Source of the DNA: Mycobacteroides salmoniphilum
Lineage (GTDB): Bacteria; Actinomycetota; Actinomycetes; Mycobacteriales; Mycobacteriaceae
Reading direction: 5' to 3'
DNA: 64,000 nucleotides
Assembly: GCF_004924335.1 (NCBI RefSeq)
Contig: NZ_CP024633.1
Coordinates: 2,976,001 to 3,040,000 of the forward strand
Shown: one piece after another, positions 10,764-20,036 of the stretch
How positions within the stretch are numbered: position 1 is the first letter of the stretch
How the letters are laid out: each line of letters begins with the position of its first letter
Notes under the pieces: generated by a model
Seen by the model: the letters and a program-made list of their open reading frames with translations, nothing else
The model's database searches: none
What the model was told of the DNA's origin: nothing
Made by a program: the position numbers and the translations under genes

Positions 10764-11531
10764 CTATCCGTTGATGACGATGGGGTCGCCGATGCCGACG
10801 GTGTTGTAGTACCAGGCCGCGTTGTCGGGGCTCAGGTTGATGCACCCATGGCTGACGTTGGAATTACCCTGCGCTCCCGTCGACCACGGGGCGCTGTGCA
10901 CGTAGACGCCACCCCAGGTGACCCGGACCGCGTAGTAGACGGTCAGCTTGTATCCCTCTGGATCGTTCAGCGGAATGCCGATGGTCCGGGAATCCATGAC
11001 CACAGGACTCTGCTTCTCCAAGGCGGTAAACGAGCCGATCGGCGTGGGGTGTTTGGGCTTTCCCATCGATGCGGGCATCTCGCGCATAACCGTGCCGTCG
11101 ATCTTGACCGTAAAGGTATGGGCGCTGATGCTGGCGATGCCCAGCACCTCCGAGCCGGTCTGGAACTTGTACTTCATGCCACTGACACCGTTCACGGACA
11201 CGGCGATGGTGGAGTGCGCGGGCCAGTATTCGCTGGGGGTGAAACGGACCGTCGCATCGTCGACCCAGCTGAACACCCCTGCGGGAACCTTCGACGCGGA
11301 GAAATTGATGGTTCGCTCGGCCGATGGCCGATCGGTGACAGGGGAAGCGAAATGAATCGTCACGGGCATGGCCACCCCGACCGTCTGCCCCGGCGTGGGC
11401 GAGACGGACGCCACCCCGCTGGAGGAGGCGGCCGCTGCGTGGCCGAGGGTCGCTGGTGCGGTGATGGCCATGTTCATCAGGAGGCCGGCGAGCCCGGTCA
11501 CCACAAGCACACTCCGAAATGCTCTGCGCAA
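10764..11531 (-). CDS. L,D-transpeptidase (LdtMab1/LdtMt1-like)
   Basis: This exported enzyme forms 3-3 cross-links between meso-diaminopimelate residues of peptidoglycan and is targeted by carbapenems. After a signal segment ([20 protein letters not shown]) come one Ig-like domain and a YkuD domain with HSAPW and the catalytic SHGCINLS, whose cysteine is near residue 230. There is only one Ig-like domain, as in LdtMt1. The frame runs upstream to 11612. I prefer the TTG at 11531 because GGGAGGA lies just upstream and the signal peptide then starts normally. Its neighbour two genes away is PBP-lipo, which makes a local peptidoglycan group. Confidence 0.88.
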   Translation of the reverse strand: MRRAFRSVLVVTGLAGLLMNMAITAPATLGHAAAASSSGVASVSPTPGQTVGVAMPVTIHFASPVTDRPSAERTINFSASKVPAGVFSWVDDATVRFTPSEYWPAHSTIAVSVNGVSGMKYKFQTGSEVLGIASISAHTFTVKIDGTVMREMPASMGKPKHPTPIGSFTALEKQSPVVMDSRTIGIPLNDPEGYKLTVYYAVRVTWGGVYVHSAPWSTGAQGNSNVSHGCINLSPDNAAWYYNTVGIGDPIVING

Positions 11532-11620
11532 GCTCTCGATCCTCCCTGGATGCTGTTTTACTACATGGTAGTTCGTAATCTTCTGGCCGAACGTTAGCGA
11601 CAGCGCGCACAATCGGCTTC

Positions 11621-11986
11621 ATGGGCATGTCCGCCGGACTCACACTAGAAGCGATTGTGATCGACTGCCATGATGCAGCCACATTGGGCCGCTGGTGGGC
11701 CGACGCGCTGGAATGGCCGTACTCCATCGATCACGACGGAGACGTCGAGGTCTTCCAGCCCGACCGCCACCCACCCTCATTGTTCTTCCTGGCCAACCCC
11801 GATCCGAAGGTGGCCAAGAACCGATTGCACCTGGACTTTCGGGGTGACGACCAGCACGCCGTAGTGGATCGGTTTCTCGCGCACGGCGCTACCACGGTTG
11901 ATATCGGTCAGGGCGATTCGAGCTGGATCGTGCTCGCCGATCCCGAGGGCAACGAGTTCTGCGTGCTGGCGTCGAGTCCCGGCTAG
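11621..11986 (+). CDS. Glyoxalase/VOC-fold protein
   Basis: The 121-residue protein matches the small vicinal-oxygen-chelate fold used by glyoxalase-like proteins: an opening strand LEAIVIDCHDAATLGRWWAD, a central LHLDF strand and a closing VLADPEGNEFCVL. Such proteins are metal-dependent enzymes or antibiotic- or metabolite-binding proteins; the substrate cannot be told. It lies alone on the plus strand between two peptidoglycan genes. Its stop overlaps that of the convergent PBP-lipo gene by 4 bp. Confidence 0.78.
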   Translation: MGMSAGLTLEAIVIDCHDAATLGRWWADALEWPYSIDHDGDVEVFQPDRHPPSLFFLANPDPKVAKNRLHLDFRGDDQHAVVDRFLAHGATTVDIGQGDSSWIVLADPEGNEFCVLASSPG

Positions 11987-13800
11987 GCCAGGTAATCCGG
12001 CGGTAGCGACTGGAACATGACCCGGGTGGCGCGCACCGCGGCTTCTGAGCCGCCGCCCCCGACGATCAGTGTGGCGAACGCCATATCACCGCGATATCCG
12101 GCAAACCAGGCGTGTGATCCGCCCGGGAACTCGGCCTCACCGGTCTTTCCATAGACCGAGCCCTCGCCCTTGAGATCCATCGCGGTACCGCTGAGCACGG
12201 TCTCGCGCATCATCCCGCGCAGCCCGTCGATCATTGTCGGGGTCACCGCCGGCCGCTCACCGGTTATTCCCGTGGTCTGACCCGAAATCAGCTGCGGTAC
12301 AGGCGTTTTACCGTTGGCCACAGTGGCCGCGGCCAGCGCCATACCGAACGGCGTGACCAGCACCTTGCCCTGACCGAAACCGTCCTCGGTGCGTTCAGCC
12401 AGATTGACCGTGGGCGGGACATCTCCGGAGATGGTGGGGATGCCCGCAACGTCATAGTCGGGGCCGATGCCGAATTGCGAAGCGGCAACGGTCAAACCGT
12501 CCAATGGCATCTCGCTGGCGAGTTTGGCGAAGGTGGTGTTACACGAGTTCGCGAAGGCGCGCCACATGGGCACCGTGCCGAGATCGAACTCGTTGTAGTT
12601 GGGGATGCTGCGATCTCCGATGGTGACTCGCTTCGGGCAGCCCAGCATGGTGTCGGGGGTCGCCATCCCGCGCTCGAGTGCGGCACCCGCGGTGATGATC
12701 TTGAATGTCGATCCGGGCGGGAACAGCCCCGTGGTGGCCAGCGGTCCATCTGCGTTGGCGGCGGCGTTCTGCGCGACCGCCAAGATCTCCCCCGTCGACG
12801 GCTTGATCACCACCATCATGGCCTTCTGGCCGCGCGTGTTGACAGCGTTCTGCGCGGCGTTCTGCACGGCACGGTCCAAGCTGATCGTCTTCGACGGCGC
12901 CGGAGTGGGTTTCACCTCATTGAGCACCGCGGTGTCAACACCGTTCTGATTGACACTGACCACTCGCCAGCCGGCCTCGCCGTCCAACTCGTCGAGCACT
13001 GCCTTCTTGACTTGCGCGACGATGTCGGGCGCAAAGGTGTCATCGGTGGGCAGAATGTCGGCGATCGGTGTCATCACAACGCCCGGTCGCAATGCTCCCG
13101 GCCGGGTCTCCAGCGCGATGGACACTTTGTCCCAATCGTCCTTGCGCAACGTGATGATGTTCATCGGCGAGGTTTGCGCGCTCGCCTGCTCGGCGAGGGA
13201 CGCGGCGTTCATCTGGTCGTCGTAGGGCCGAATGGCATCGGCCAGCGCGGTGGCGGTGCTCATCAGCGATTTACCGGCCTGCGACGCGTCAAAGGAAATC
13301 TTGTACAGGTTGGCCGGTGCCAGTACGGTCGTACCGCCCGCCTCGTTGACTGTTGCCCGCTTGGCCGGATCGGTGCGCAACGAGAGCGATTGGCGTTCAC
13401 CAAGTTTGGGATGCAGATCACTCGGGGCCCACCGGACCTGCCAGCTGCCGCCGGTGCGCAGCATTTCCAGGCGCCCGCTATAGGTCCAGGTGCGCTTCTT
13501 GGGCAGTTGCCAGACATACGTCGCGTCGGCGCTGCCGGTGTCCTGGGTGTATTGAGATCCGTTCACGGCGGCCTTGAACGACGCCGCCTGCAGGCCCGAG
13601 AACGCTTGATCCAGACCCACTTTCGCGCCATCGGGGTCGTCGGTGAGCTTCGCGGCAGTGGCGGTGTCGCCGCTGGCCAGTGCCTCGAAAAACTTCTCTG
13701 CCACCGGCGCCGGCCCATCGGGGCGCGGAGTGCACGCAACCGCCCCGGCCACCAGCAGCGCGGTGCCGAACAAGGGCAGGGACCAAACACGTCTGAACAT
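11983..13800 (-). CDS. pbp-lipo: Penicillin-binding lipoprotein (PBP-lipo, class B)
   Basis: This is a D,D-transpeptidase for 4-3 cross-linking of peptidoglycan. The 605-residue precursor has a hydrophobic leader ending AGAVAC, a lipobox-like site, then an NTF2-like MecA-N domain (about 30-145), a dimerisation region and a transpeptidase domain. The active-site motifs are GSTFK (Ser364), SCN (Ser419) and KTG (Lys552). It closely matches M. tuberculosis Rv2864c in layout. In M. abscessus the orthologous PBP-lipo is reported to be needed for septum formation (recalled knowledge). The start at 13800 puts the leader first; ten more codons are open upstream. Confidence 0.92.
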   Translation of the reverse strand: MFRRVWSLPLFGTALLVAGAVACTPRPDGPAPVAEKFFEALASGDTATAAKLTDDPDGAKVGLDQAFSGLQAASFKAAVNGSQYTQDTGSADATYVWQLPKKRTWTYSGRLEMLRTGGSWQVRWAPSDLHPKLGERQSLSLRTDPAKRATVNEAGGTTVLAPANLYKISFDASQAGKSLMSTATALADAIRPYDDQMNAASLAEQASAQTSPMNIITLRKDDWDKVSIALETRPGALRPGVVMTPIADILPTDDTFAPDIVAQVKKAVLDELDGEAGWRVVSVNQNGVDTAVLNEVKPTPAPSKTISLDRAVQNAAQNAVNTRGQKAMMVVIKPSTGEILAVAQNAAANADGPLATTGLFPPGSTFKIITAGAALERGMATPDTMLGCPKRVTIGDRSIPNYNEFDLGTVPMWRAFANSCNTTFAKLASEMPLDGLTVAASQFGIGPDYDVAGIPTISGDVPPTVNLAERTEDGFGQGKVLVTPFGMALAAATVANGKTPVPQLISGQTTGITGERPAVTPTMIDGLRGMMRETVLSGTAMDLKGEGSVYGKTGEAEFPGGSHAWFAGYRGDMAFATLIVGGGGSEAAVRATRVMFQSLPPDYLA

Positions 13801-13860
13801 CGGCTCGATGCTAAGACCGTGAGCCCGCAAAACCCGGCAGGCACACGGGCGTACCGGGGA

Positions 13861-14733
13861 CTAGCTAACGAGAACCGTCGCGAATGTGCCGATACGGGTG
13901 AATCCCGCCCTGGCATAGGACGCGCGGGCCACCTCGTTGAAGCCGTTCACGTACAGGCTGGGGATGCGCCCGCTGCGATGAACCGCCGCCGCCACAGCGG
14001 CCACGCCCGCGGTGCCGAGCCCGCGGCCACGGAACTCTGGGTCAACCCACACACCCTGAATCTGGCTGACGGACAGCGATTGCGATCCGATCTCGGCCTT
14101 GAAGATGACCCGCCCATCCTCGAAACGTGCCCACGCCCTGCCTGCTTCGATGAGACCGGCCACCCGCCGTCGGTATCCGCGGCCTCCGTCACCGTTACGC
14201 GGGTCGACGCCCATCTCACCGATGAACATCTGGATCGACGCGTTCAAATACTGGTCGAGCTCCTCGGCACGCACCTGCCGCACCGCGGGGTCAACGGCAC
14301 ATGTGGGCGCATCAAGCATCGCCAGCAGCGGCTGGCAGGCGCGAACCTCGCGCGCGGGGCCCCAGACCGGATCGAGATGGCACCACATGTCGAGAACCAC
14401 ATCAGCCGGACCGACCAGGGAAGGGCAGATCCGGTGCTGCTCGATCGCACGTTCGGCGAACAGCCGAGTGGCCTCGGGCCCGCCCGCCAACGGAATGATC
14501 GTGGTCCCGACGAAGCACAGGGAGTCGGCCAACGCTCCCGCCGACCAGATCTCGCCGCCGATGGCCGTGGGATCGGCACCGCGGGCCTCCACGCGAGCGG
14601 CGAGCATGCAGGATGCCACCGGGTCTACGTCCAGGACAGCGCGTACCGCCTCGGTATCCGATAACCCGAGCACACGAACGGCGTCAGACGACGATGCTCC
14701 GGGCGCTCCAGGCGCCGGCAGTGTTGTCGTCAT
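13861..14733 (-). CDS. GNAT acetyltransferase (Rv2867c-like)
   Basis: The 290-residue protein has a C-terminal GCN5-related acetyltransferase fold with the acetyl-CoA loop FRGRGLGTAGVAAVAAAV and a following SLYVNGFNEVARASYARAGF helix. The N-terminal half is a poorly conserved domain (about 1-140). ATG 14733 is preferred over an in-frame TTG two codons earlier because GGGAG lies about 9 nt before it. The gene occupies the slot between ispG and PBP-lipo that Rv2867c holds in M. tuberculosis. The acceptor substrate is not predictable. Confidence 0.82.
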   Translation of the reverse strand: MTTTLPAPGAPGASSSDAVRVLGLSDTEAVRAVLDVDPVASCMLAARVEARGADPTAIGGEIWSAGALADSLCFVGTTIIPLAGGPEATRLFAERAIEQHRICPSLVGPADVVLDMWCHLDPVWGPAREVRACQPLLAMLDAPTCAVDPAVRQVRAEELDQYLNASIQMFIGEMGVDPRNGDGGRGYRRRVAGLIEAGRAWARFEDGRVIFKAEIGSQSLSVSQIQGVWVDPEFRGRGLGTAGVAAVAAAVHRSGRIPSLYVNGFNEVARASYARAGFTRIGTFATVLVS

Positions 14734-14773
14734 CGGCAATCGCTCCCGTGTGTCCCGTTACGCCGAGCTTCGT

Positions 14774-15937
14774 TCAGCTTACGGTGACGACCGGCTGGCC
14801 TGTAGGAGTTCCGTCGGTTCCGATCTCCGTGCCCATCTCTTCAGCCAACCGCATGGCCTCGTCGATGAGCGTCTCCACGATCAGCGCCTCCGGCACGGTC
14901 TTGATGACCTCGCCCTTCACGAAGATCTGCCCCTTGCCGTTGCCGGATGCCACGCCCAGGTCGGCCTCACGGGCCTCCCCCGGCCCATTGACGACGCAGC
15001 CCATGACCGCGACACGCAGCGGTACGTCCAGGCCCTCCAAGCCTGCACTGACCGCGTTGGCCAGGGTGTAGACGTCTACCTGCGCACGACCGCAGGACGG
15101 GCAGGACACGATTTCCAGCCCACGAGGCCGCAGGTTGAGGGACTCCAGAATCTGGTTGCCGACCTTGACCTCCTCAACCGGCGGCGCAGAAAGGGATACC
15201 CGGATGGTGTCGCCTATGCCCTTGGACAACAGCGCCCCGAACGCCACGGCCGACTTGATGGTGCCCTGGAATGCTGGGCCCGCCTCGGTAACACCCAGGT
15301 GCAGCGGGTAATCACACTGCGAGGCCAGCAGTTCATAGGCGGCGACCATGATCACCGGGTCGTTGTGCTTGACGCTGATCTTGATGTCACCGAAGCCATG
15401 CTCCTCGAACAGGCCGGCCTCCCACAGCGCCGATTCGACGAGCGCTTCCGGCGTGGCCTTGCCGTACTTGCCCAGAATGCGCGGATCGAGCGAACCCGCG
15501 TTCACGCCGATGCGGATCGGTATCCCGGCCTCACCGGCGGCCTTGGCGACCTCCTTGACGCGGCCGTCGAACTCCTTGATGTTCCCCGGATTCACGCGCA
15601 CCGCGGCGCAACCGGCGTCAATCGCGGCGAAGATGTACTTGGGCTGAAAATGGATATCGGCGATCACCGGGATCTTGCTCTTGCGGGCGATCTCGGCGAG
15701 CGCGTCGGCGTCCTCCTGTCGCGGGCAGGCGACACGCACCATGTCACAGCCGGAGGTGGTCAGCTCGGCGATCTGCTGCAGGGTCGAGTTCACGTCGTGG
15801 GTCTTGGTGGTGCACATCGACTGCACCGAGACCAGCGAGTCGCTGCCCACCCCGACGTCTCCGACCATGAGCTGACGTGTCTTGCGCCGCGGCGACAGGG
15901 TCGGCGGCGGTGCACTCGGAATGCCCAGGCTGGTCAT
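14774..15937 (-). CDS. ispG: 4-hydroxy-3-methylbut-2-enyl diphosphate synthase (IspG/GcpE)
   Basis: IspG converts methylerythritol cyclodiphosphate to HMBPP in the MEP isoprenoid pathway, using a [4Fe-4S] cluster. The 387 residues contain the N-terminal TIM-barrel core ([18 protein letters not shown]) and the cluster cysteines in [13 protein letters not shown] and [18 protein letters not shown] precedes the ATG. It lies 20 nt downstream of rip1, which follows dxr, so two MEP-pathway enzymes flank the protease in one probable operon. Confidence 0.96.
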   Translation of the reverse strand: MTSLGIPSAPPPTLSPRRKTRQLMVGDVGVGSDSLVSVQSMCTTKTHDVNSTLQQIAELTTSGCDMVRVACPRQEDADALAEIARKSKIPVIADIHFQPKYIFAAIDAGCAAVRVNPGNIKEFDGRVKEVAKAAGEAGIPIRIGVNAGSLDPRILGKYGKATPEALVESALWEAGLFEEHGFGDIKISVKHNDPVIMVAAYELLASQCDYPLHLGVTEAGPAFQGTIKSAVAFGALLSKGIGDTIRVSLSAPPVEEVKVGNQILESLNLRPRGLEIVSCPSCGRAQVDVYTLANAVSAGLEGLDVPLRVAVMGCVVNGPGEAREADLGVASGNGKGQIFVKGEVIKTVPEALIVETLIDEAMRLAEEMGTEIGTDGTPTGQPVVTVS

Positions 15938-15957
15938 GTGATCCTCCGTTTGGATCG

Positions 15958-17193
15958 CTATTGAAAAAGTCTGATCGGATTGACGATGTCGGCGGTGATC
16001 GTCAGCAGCATGTAACCGACAACCACCACCAGGACGAGGTAGGTCGCCGGCATCAACTTCATGTAGTTGACGGGCGCGCCCGCTGTGAGGCCGCGCGCCG
16101 ACCGGATCATGTTGCGGATCTTCTCGTAGGTAGCCACCGCGATGTGTCCACCATCAAAAGGCAACAGCGGCAGCAGGTTGATAGCGCCGAGCGCAAAGTT
16201 GAGCTGCGCCAACAGTATCCAGAACATGATCCACATGTCGTGCTCTACTGTCTCGCCACCCATGCGGCTCGCGCCGACGATGCTCATCGGAGTGTCCATC
16301 GCCCGCTCGCTGCCGGTGATTGAGTCCCACAGGGCACCGACCTTGGTGGGGATCTTCCCGATGGCCTTGACGGTTTCGACGGCGACGGTCCCGATGAGGT
16401 TCCCGGTGGCGGGGACCGCGGTCAGCGGGTTGTAGTGCTTCTGCGGCACATAGGTACCCAGTGAGGCACCGACGGCACCCACCGAAATGAGCTTGCCTGC
16501 CTTCTCATCCCAGCGCTGGGTCTCGGTGACGGTCACGAGCAGCGATTGCTGCTTACCGTCACGGACGATCTCGAACACCTGCGGACCGCGCAGCTCTCGA
16601 ATGGCGGTAACCATGTCGCTGGATGTGCTGAGCGGCTTGCCTGCGACGGCGAGCACTTGGTCGCCCTCGCGCAGGCCCCCGAGCGCCGCCGGCCCCTCCC
16701 CGGTGCACAGCGCCATGTCCTTGGGATCCGCACTCTTTTGCGGTGCCACACAGCTCGTTTGCTTGATCTCCGGATGTGTAGGCGCGTTGTTGTCGGGCAG
16801 GCCCCAGAACAGGACGACGCCGTAGAAGACCACCATGCCGAGGAGGAAGTTCATGGCCGGTCCGGCGAACAGCACCGCGACACGCTTCCAGACCTTCTGC
16901 TTGTACATGGCGCGGTCGGATTCCTCGGGAGTGAGCGGTTCCACCGAGGTCATGCCCGCGATATCACAGAAGCCGCCCAACGGGACCGCCTTGAAGCCGT
17001 ACTCGATGACGTCGTTTGCGCCGCGGTTGCTCTTACGTTTGGTCGACCACAGCGTCGGACCGAATCCCACGAAGTAGCGGCGCACCTTCATGCCGGTGGC
17101 CTGCGCCACCCACATGTGCCCGCACTCGTGCAACGCCACCGACACCAAGATCGCCAGCGCGAAGAGCGCGATTCCGATCACGTACGCAACCAT
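15958..17193 (-). CDS. rip1: Site-2 intramembrane metalloprotease Rip1
   Basis: Rip1 (RseP family) cleaves transmembrane substrates such as anti-sigma factors inside the membrane. The 411-residue protein has HECGH at residues 22-26 in the first helix, a PDZ domain around 165-250 containing [18 protein letters not shown], and the second zinc site [11 protein letters not shown] near the C-terminus. The last helices end the protein. The dxr stop and this ATG overlap by one base (TGATG). Placement between dxr and ispG is conserved in mycobacteria. Confidence 0.95.
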   Translation of the reverse strand: MVAYVIGIALFALAILVSVALHECGHMWVAQATGMKVRRYFVGFGPTLWSTKRKSNRGANDVIEYGFKAVPLGGFCDIAGMTSVEPLTPEESDRAMYKQKVWKRVAVLFAGPAMNFLLGMVVFYGVVLFWGLPDNNAPTHPEIKQTSCVAPQKSADPKDMALCTGEGPAALGGLREGDQVLAVAGKPLSTSSDMVTAIRELRGPQVFEIVRDGKQQSLLVTVTETQRWDEKAGKLISVGAVGASLGTYVPQKHYNPLTAVPATGNLIGTVAVETVKAIGKIPTKVGALWDSITGSERAMDTPMSIVGASRMGGETVEHDMWIMFWILLAQLNFALGAINLLPLLPFDGGHIAVATYEKIRNMIRSARGLTAGAPVNYMKLMPATYLVLVVVVGYMLLTITADIVNPIRLFQ

Positions 17194-18368
17194 CAGGTTC
17201 GATTTTCCTCCGCGGAGATGAATTGCGCAGCCTGCTGGTCAGCCCAGTTCTGCGCATCAAGTACATCGTCAACGGTAGCGGGTTCCGCAGAGGTTCCCTC
17301 CCATTGGCTTGCGGCATCGAGCACATCGGCAATTGTTCGCACGATGGACCTGAATCCGATACGTCCGTCCAGGAAGGCGGCGGCCGCGGTTTCGTTGGCG
17401 GCGTTGTAGACGGCGGTCATGCATCCCCCCGCTTCTCCGGCACTCCGGGCCAGGTCGACGGCGGGAAAAACCTGGGCATCCAGCGGCTCGAATTCCCAGG
17501 TAGAGGCGGTACTGAAGTCACAGGCCACGGCCGCGGCGGGCACCCGGTCCGGCCATCCCAGCGCCAGGGCGATGGGCAGTTTCATATCGGGTGGGCTGGC
17601 CTGTGCCAGCGTCGACCCATCGGTGAATGTCACCATCGAGTGCACGATCGACTGCGGGTGCACCACCACACCGATCTGCCGGTACGGCACATCGAACAGC
17701 AGGTGCGTCTCGATGAGTTCGAGCCCCTTGTTGACCAGGGAGGCCGAATTGAGGGTGTTCATCGGTCCCATCGACCAGGTCGGATGCGCACCGGCCTGGT
17801 CAGGGGTGACGTCCTGGAGCTGTTGTGCGGTCCAGCCCCGAAACGGCCCGCCCGACGCGGTCAGGATCAGTTGTGCCACCTCGCCGCGGGTCCCGCCCCG
17901 CAGACATTGCGCGAGCGCGGAATGTTCGGAGTCGACGGGGACGATCTGGCCGGGGGCGGCGGCCTTGGTGACCAGCGGTCCTCCGGCCACCAGGGACTCC
18001 TTGTTGGCCAGCGCCAGTCGTGCCCCTGTCTTCAGCGCGGCCAGGGTGGGACGCAGACCCAGGGCACCGACAAGCGCATTGAGCACCACGTCGGCCTCGG
18101 TGTTCTCCACCAGCTCGGTGACGGCACCTGGCCCGCTCAGTACGGGTATGCCGAGCCGTTGGGCGGCACTCACATCCGCCACCGCGACGTTGGTGACTCC
18201 GGTGTCGGCGATCTGCTGCCTCAGCAGGTCGATGTTCCCGCCGCCGGCCGCCAGGCCCACCACCTCAAAGCGATCGGGGTTGGCGGCGATGACCTCGAGC
18301 GCCTGGGTCCCGATGGACCCGGTGCTGCCCAGTAGCAGCACCCGACAGACCTCTGAACTACGTGTCAC
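17193..18368 (-). CDS. dxr: 1-deoxy-D-xylulose 5-phosphate reductoisomerase
   Basis: Dxr makes 2-C-methyl-D-erythritol 4-phosphate, the first committed MEP-pathway step and the target of fosmidomycin. The 391 residues show the NADPH-binding [13 protein letters not shown], the conserved [21 protein letters not shown] and [22 protein letters not shown] blocks. Translation begins with GTG. It is the first gene of the dxr-rip1-ispG series and starts 21 bp from the 3' end of the DUF4097 gene upstream. Confidence 0.96.
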   Translation of the reverse strand: MTRSSEVCRVLLLGSTGSIGTQALEVIAANPDRFEVVGLAAGGGNIDLLRQQIADTGVTNVAVADVSAAQRLGIPVLSGPGAVTELVENTEADVVLNALVGALGLRPTLAALKTGARLALANKESLVAGGPLVTKAAAPGQIVPVDSEHSALAQCLRGGTRGEVAQLILTASGGPFRGWTAQQLQDVTPDQAGAHPTWSMGPMNTLNSASLVNKGLELIETHLLFDVPYRQIGVVVHPQSIVHSMVTFTDGSTLAQASPPDMKLPIALALGWPDRVPAAAVACDFSTASTWEFEPLDAQVFPAVDLARSAGEAGGCMTAVYNAANETAAAAFLDGRIGFRSIVRTIADVLDAASQWEGTSAEPATVDDVLDAQNWADQQAAQFISAEENRT

Positions 18369-18389
18369 CTAGATATTGTGCGGCCTACG

Positions 18390-19142
18390 CTAGCCAGAGA
18401 CTCCCACCGGACGGTGCAGTTCGACATCACCGGAGGCTGAGCGCACCTTCACGAGGAACTTCTCGTCCCCAGCCAACGGTCCTTCCACCGAGTCCAGCGA
18501 GTTGGTGACGACACCGCTGGCGGTGTCGATCTGTAGCCGGGCGGCGGTGCCCGCCGCGATACCGATGGAGGTATCACCGCTGGCGGTGTCAAAGATCAGT
18601 CCGCCAACGACCGCGGATCCTATGGTCACCGATCCCGAGGACGACGCGGCCTTGATGTTGCCGCGCAGTTCCTTCACGGCGAGCTCCCCGCGAGCGGTGT
18701 TGAAGCCGGCATCGCCGGCGAGCTCACGGATCGATACCCCACCCGAGGCGGTGTTCATCCGGGCATCCCCGGTAATGGTGTCGATCAACAAATCACCGCT
18801 TGCCGATTGGAACTGCACATCGCCGAACGCGCCGTCGGCGCGCACGTCGGCCGAGGCCACCGCGATGTCCAGGATCGACTGGGTGGGCAGCTCGATGACG
18901 ATGTCGATGGTGCCGGTACGGAAGGTCAGCCCTTGCGAAGACAACACCGACAGCACGCCCTTGGAGAAGGTGACCTTGGCACGCTCGGCGGTCTTGACGT
19001 CCAACGCTTTGGCGGCATCACGTGGCCGGACATCCACGACGGTGTTGGTGCGCTGGCTCGCAACGATCTGAAGGGTGCCGCGGGCGAGTTCAACCTTGGC
19101 GGCGATGGGGTCGAGAGTTTCGAATTCCGGCAGAGCAGTCAT
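18390..19142 (-). CDS. DUF4097 beta-strand repeat protein
   Basis: The 250-residue protein is made of short repeated beta-strand units such as SADVRADGAFGDVQFQSASGDLLIDTITGDARMNT in overlapping form, with the recurrent SASGD/TASGD signature of DUF4097 (putative adhesin-like beta-helix). It has no signal peptide or membrane segment. It follows a ribbon-helix-helix protein gene by 17 nt on the same strand, and the pair probably forms one regulated unit. AAAGGGAA precedes the ATG. Its biochemical role is unknown; a toxin-antitoxin role has been suggested for such pairs but is not shown by the sequence. Confidence 0.8.
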   Translation of the reverse strand: MTALPEFETLDPIAAKVELARGTLQIVASQRTNTVVDVRPRDAAKALDVKTAERAKVTFSKGVLSVLSSQGLTFRTGTIDIVIELPTQSILDIAVASADVRADGAFGDVQFQSASGDLLIDTITGDARMNTASGGVSIRELAGDAGFNTARGELAVKELRGNIKAASSSGSVTIGSAVVGGLIFDTASGDTSIGIAAGTAARLQIDTASGVVTNSLDSVEGPLAGDEKFLVKVRSASGDVELHRPVGVSG

Positions 19143-19159
19143 AGTGTTCCCTTTCCTTG

Positions 19160-19630
19160 TTAGCGGACCCAGCCGCTGATGGTGCGACCTGTACTGAATG
19201 TTGTTGAACTGGAGGGCTTTGCGGCGGCAGAGGCCGCGGCGCGCACCAACCAGGCGTTGAGCGAGATCCCCTCGCTTCCGGCCGCGGCCTCGACGATGGC
19301 ACGCAGGCTTTCCGGGAGTCGCAGTGTCACTCGCCAGGTGCCGGCACTCTCGTCGAACGCCACGGCGGGTTCGGCCTGCTGCTGATCCATCGGCCGGCTC
19401 ACCACGAATTCCGGCTCGCGGCCACGCAGCCGCAGATCGACGGAAGCGGGTGCGAGCTCTCGGGTGATCTGCTCGGCCGCCGCCGACAGCGCGTCAAGCA
19501 GGGCGAGTCGGAACGCCGATTCCAACGGGGCAGTCAACCGATCGGCGAGCTCCTCGGCGTCCGGCCCTCCGGCGCGAGCGGCCACCACGAGTTCCTGACG
19601 CACCGCGTCGACATAGGGTTGCAAATCCAT
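19160..19630 (-). CDS. Ribbon-helix-helix (HicB/Arc-like) regulator
   Basis: The 156-residue protein ends in a ribbon-helix-helix DNA-binding motif: the strand TWRVTLRLPESL followed by two helices around IVEAAAGSEGISLNAWLVRA. The N-terminal part is helical and unassigned. The ATG at 19630 is chosen over 27 further open codons because the frame upstream runs through repeated operator-like DNA. The start codon abuts a perfect 8-bp inverted repeat, so autoregulation is likely. It is upstream of the DUF4097 gene with a 17-nt gap. Confidence 0.75.
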   Translation of the reverse strand: MDLQPYVDAVRQELVVAARAGGPDAEELADRLTAPLESAFRLALLDALSAAAEQITRELAPASVDLRLRGREPEFVVSRPMDQQQAEPAVAFDESAGTWRVTLRLPESLRAIVEAAAGSEGISLNAWLVRAAASAAAKPSSSTTFSTGRTISGWVR

Positions 19631-19671
19631 GGTGTCATGGTGACACCATTTCAGTGTCATAGCAAGTGTCA
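19630..19671. promoter_or_regulatory. GTGTCA repeat operator, probable autoregulatory site
   Basis: A perfect inverted repeat, TGGTGTCA-TGG-TGACACCA, covers 19630-19648. Two more GTGTCA copies follow at 19654-19659 and 19666-19671, about 12 bp apart. Four copies of one hexamer in 42 bp, placed exactly at the start of the ribbon-helix-helix gene, fit cooperative binding of Arc-like dimers. Binding by that protein is an inference. Confidence 0.6.
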
Positions 19672-19775
19672 TTTCCCGAGACTCCCCGCCGGGCGGGGGT
19701 GCCGCCTTCACCCAAGAGCGGGTGGGCGTGGCACACTATGGGCTGTAGTAGACGTCTGAGATTGGAGGGCTGGCG

Positions 19776-20036
19776 GTGGCCACGACTGAGGTTGTCAAGC
19801 ACGACGGAGTCGACGTCGAGGACGTGCCGTCCGCAGCGTTCGGGCGCGGGCTCTCGGGCCAGAACCCCCGCATCTTCCACATCCTGGGCCTCGCCATCGC
19901 TGCCTTCTTGCTGCTGCTGCTCAAGGGCAATCACGCCGGCAAGGTTGAGGACATCTTCTGCGTCGGTTTCGCCGTCATCGTGCTGGCTTTCACCGTGAAC
20001 GACTACCTCGGCCGCCGCTCGGGCCGCATCCGCTAG
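19776..20036 (+). CDS. DUF2631 small membrane protein
   Basis: The 86-residue protein has two predicted transmembrane helices (IFHILGLAIAAFLLLLL and a second at DIFCVGFAVIVLAFTV) and a basic tail LGRRSGRIR. It resembles the small mycobacterial membrane proteins of DUF2631 found near rlmN in M. tuberculosis. It begins with a GTG preceded by GGAGGG. Its stop is immediately next to the stop of the convergent rlmN gene. Function is unknown. Confidence 0.8.
   Translation: MATTEVVKHDGVDVEDVPSAAFGRGLSGQNPRIFHILGLAIAAFLLLLLKGNHAGKVEDIFCVGFAVIVLAFTVNDYLGRRSGRIR

Noticed and set aside
12475..14664. A 729-codon plus-strand frame opposite PBP-lipo and the acetyltransferase gene
   Set aside because: It lies antisense to two well-supported genes, has low-complexity Arg/Gly-rich translation, and shows no domain. 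Long antisense frames are common in GC-rich DNA.
14099..15964. A 621-codon plus-strand frame opposite the acetyltransferase gene and ispG
   Set aside because: It is fully antisense to genes with clear family signatures.
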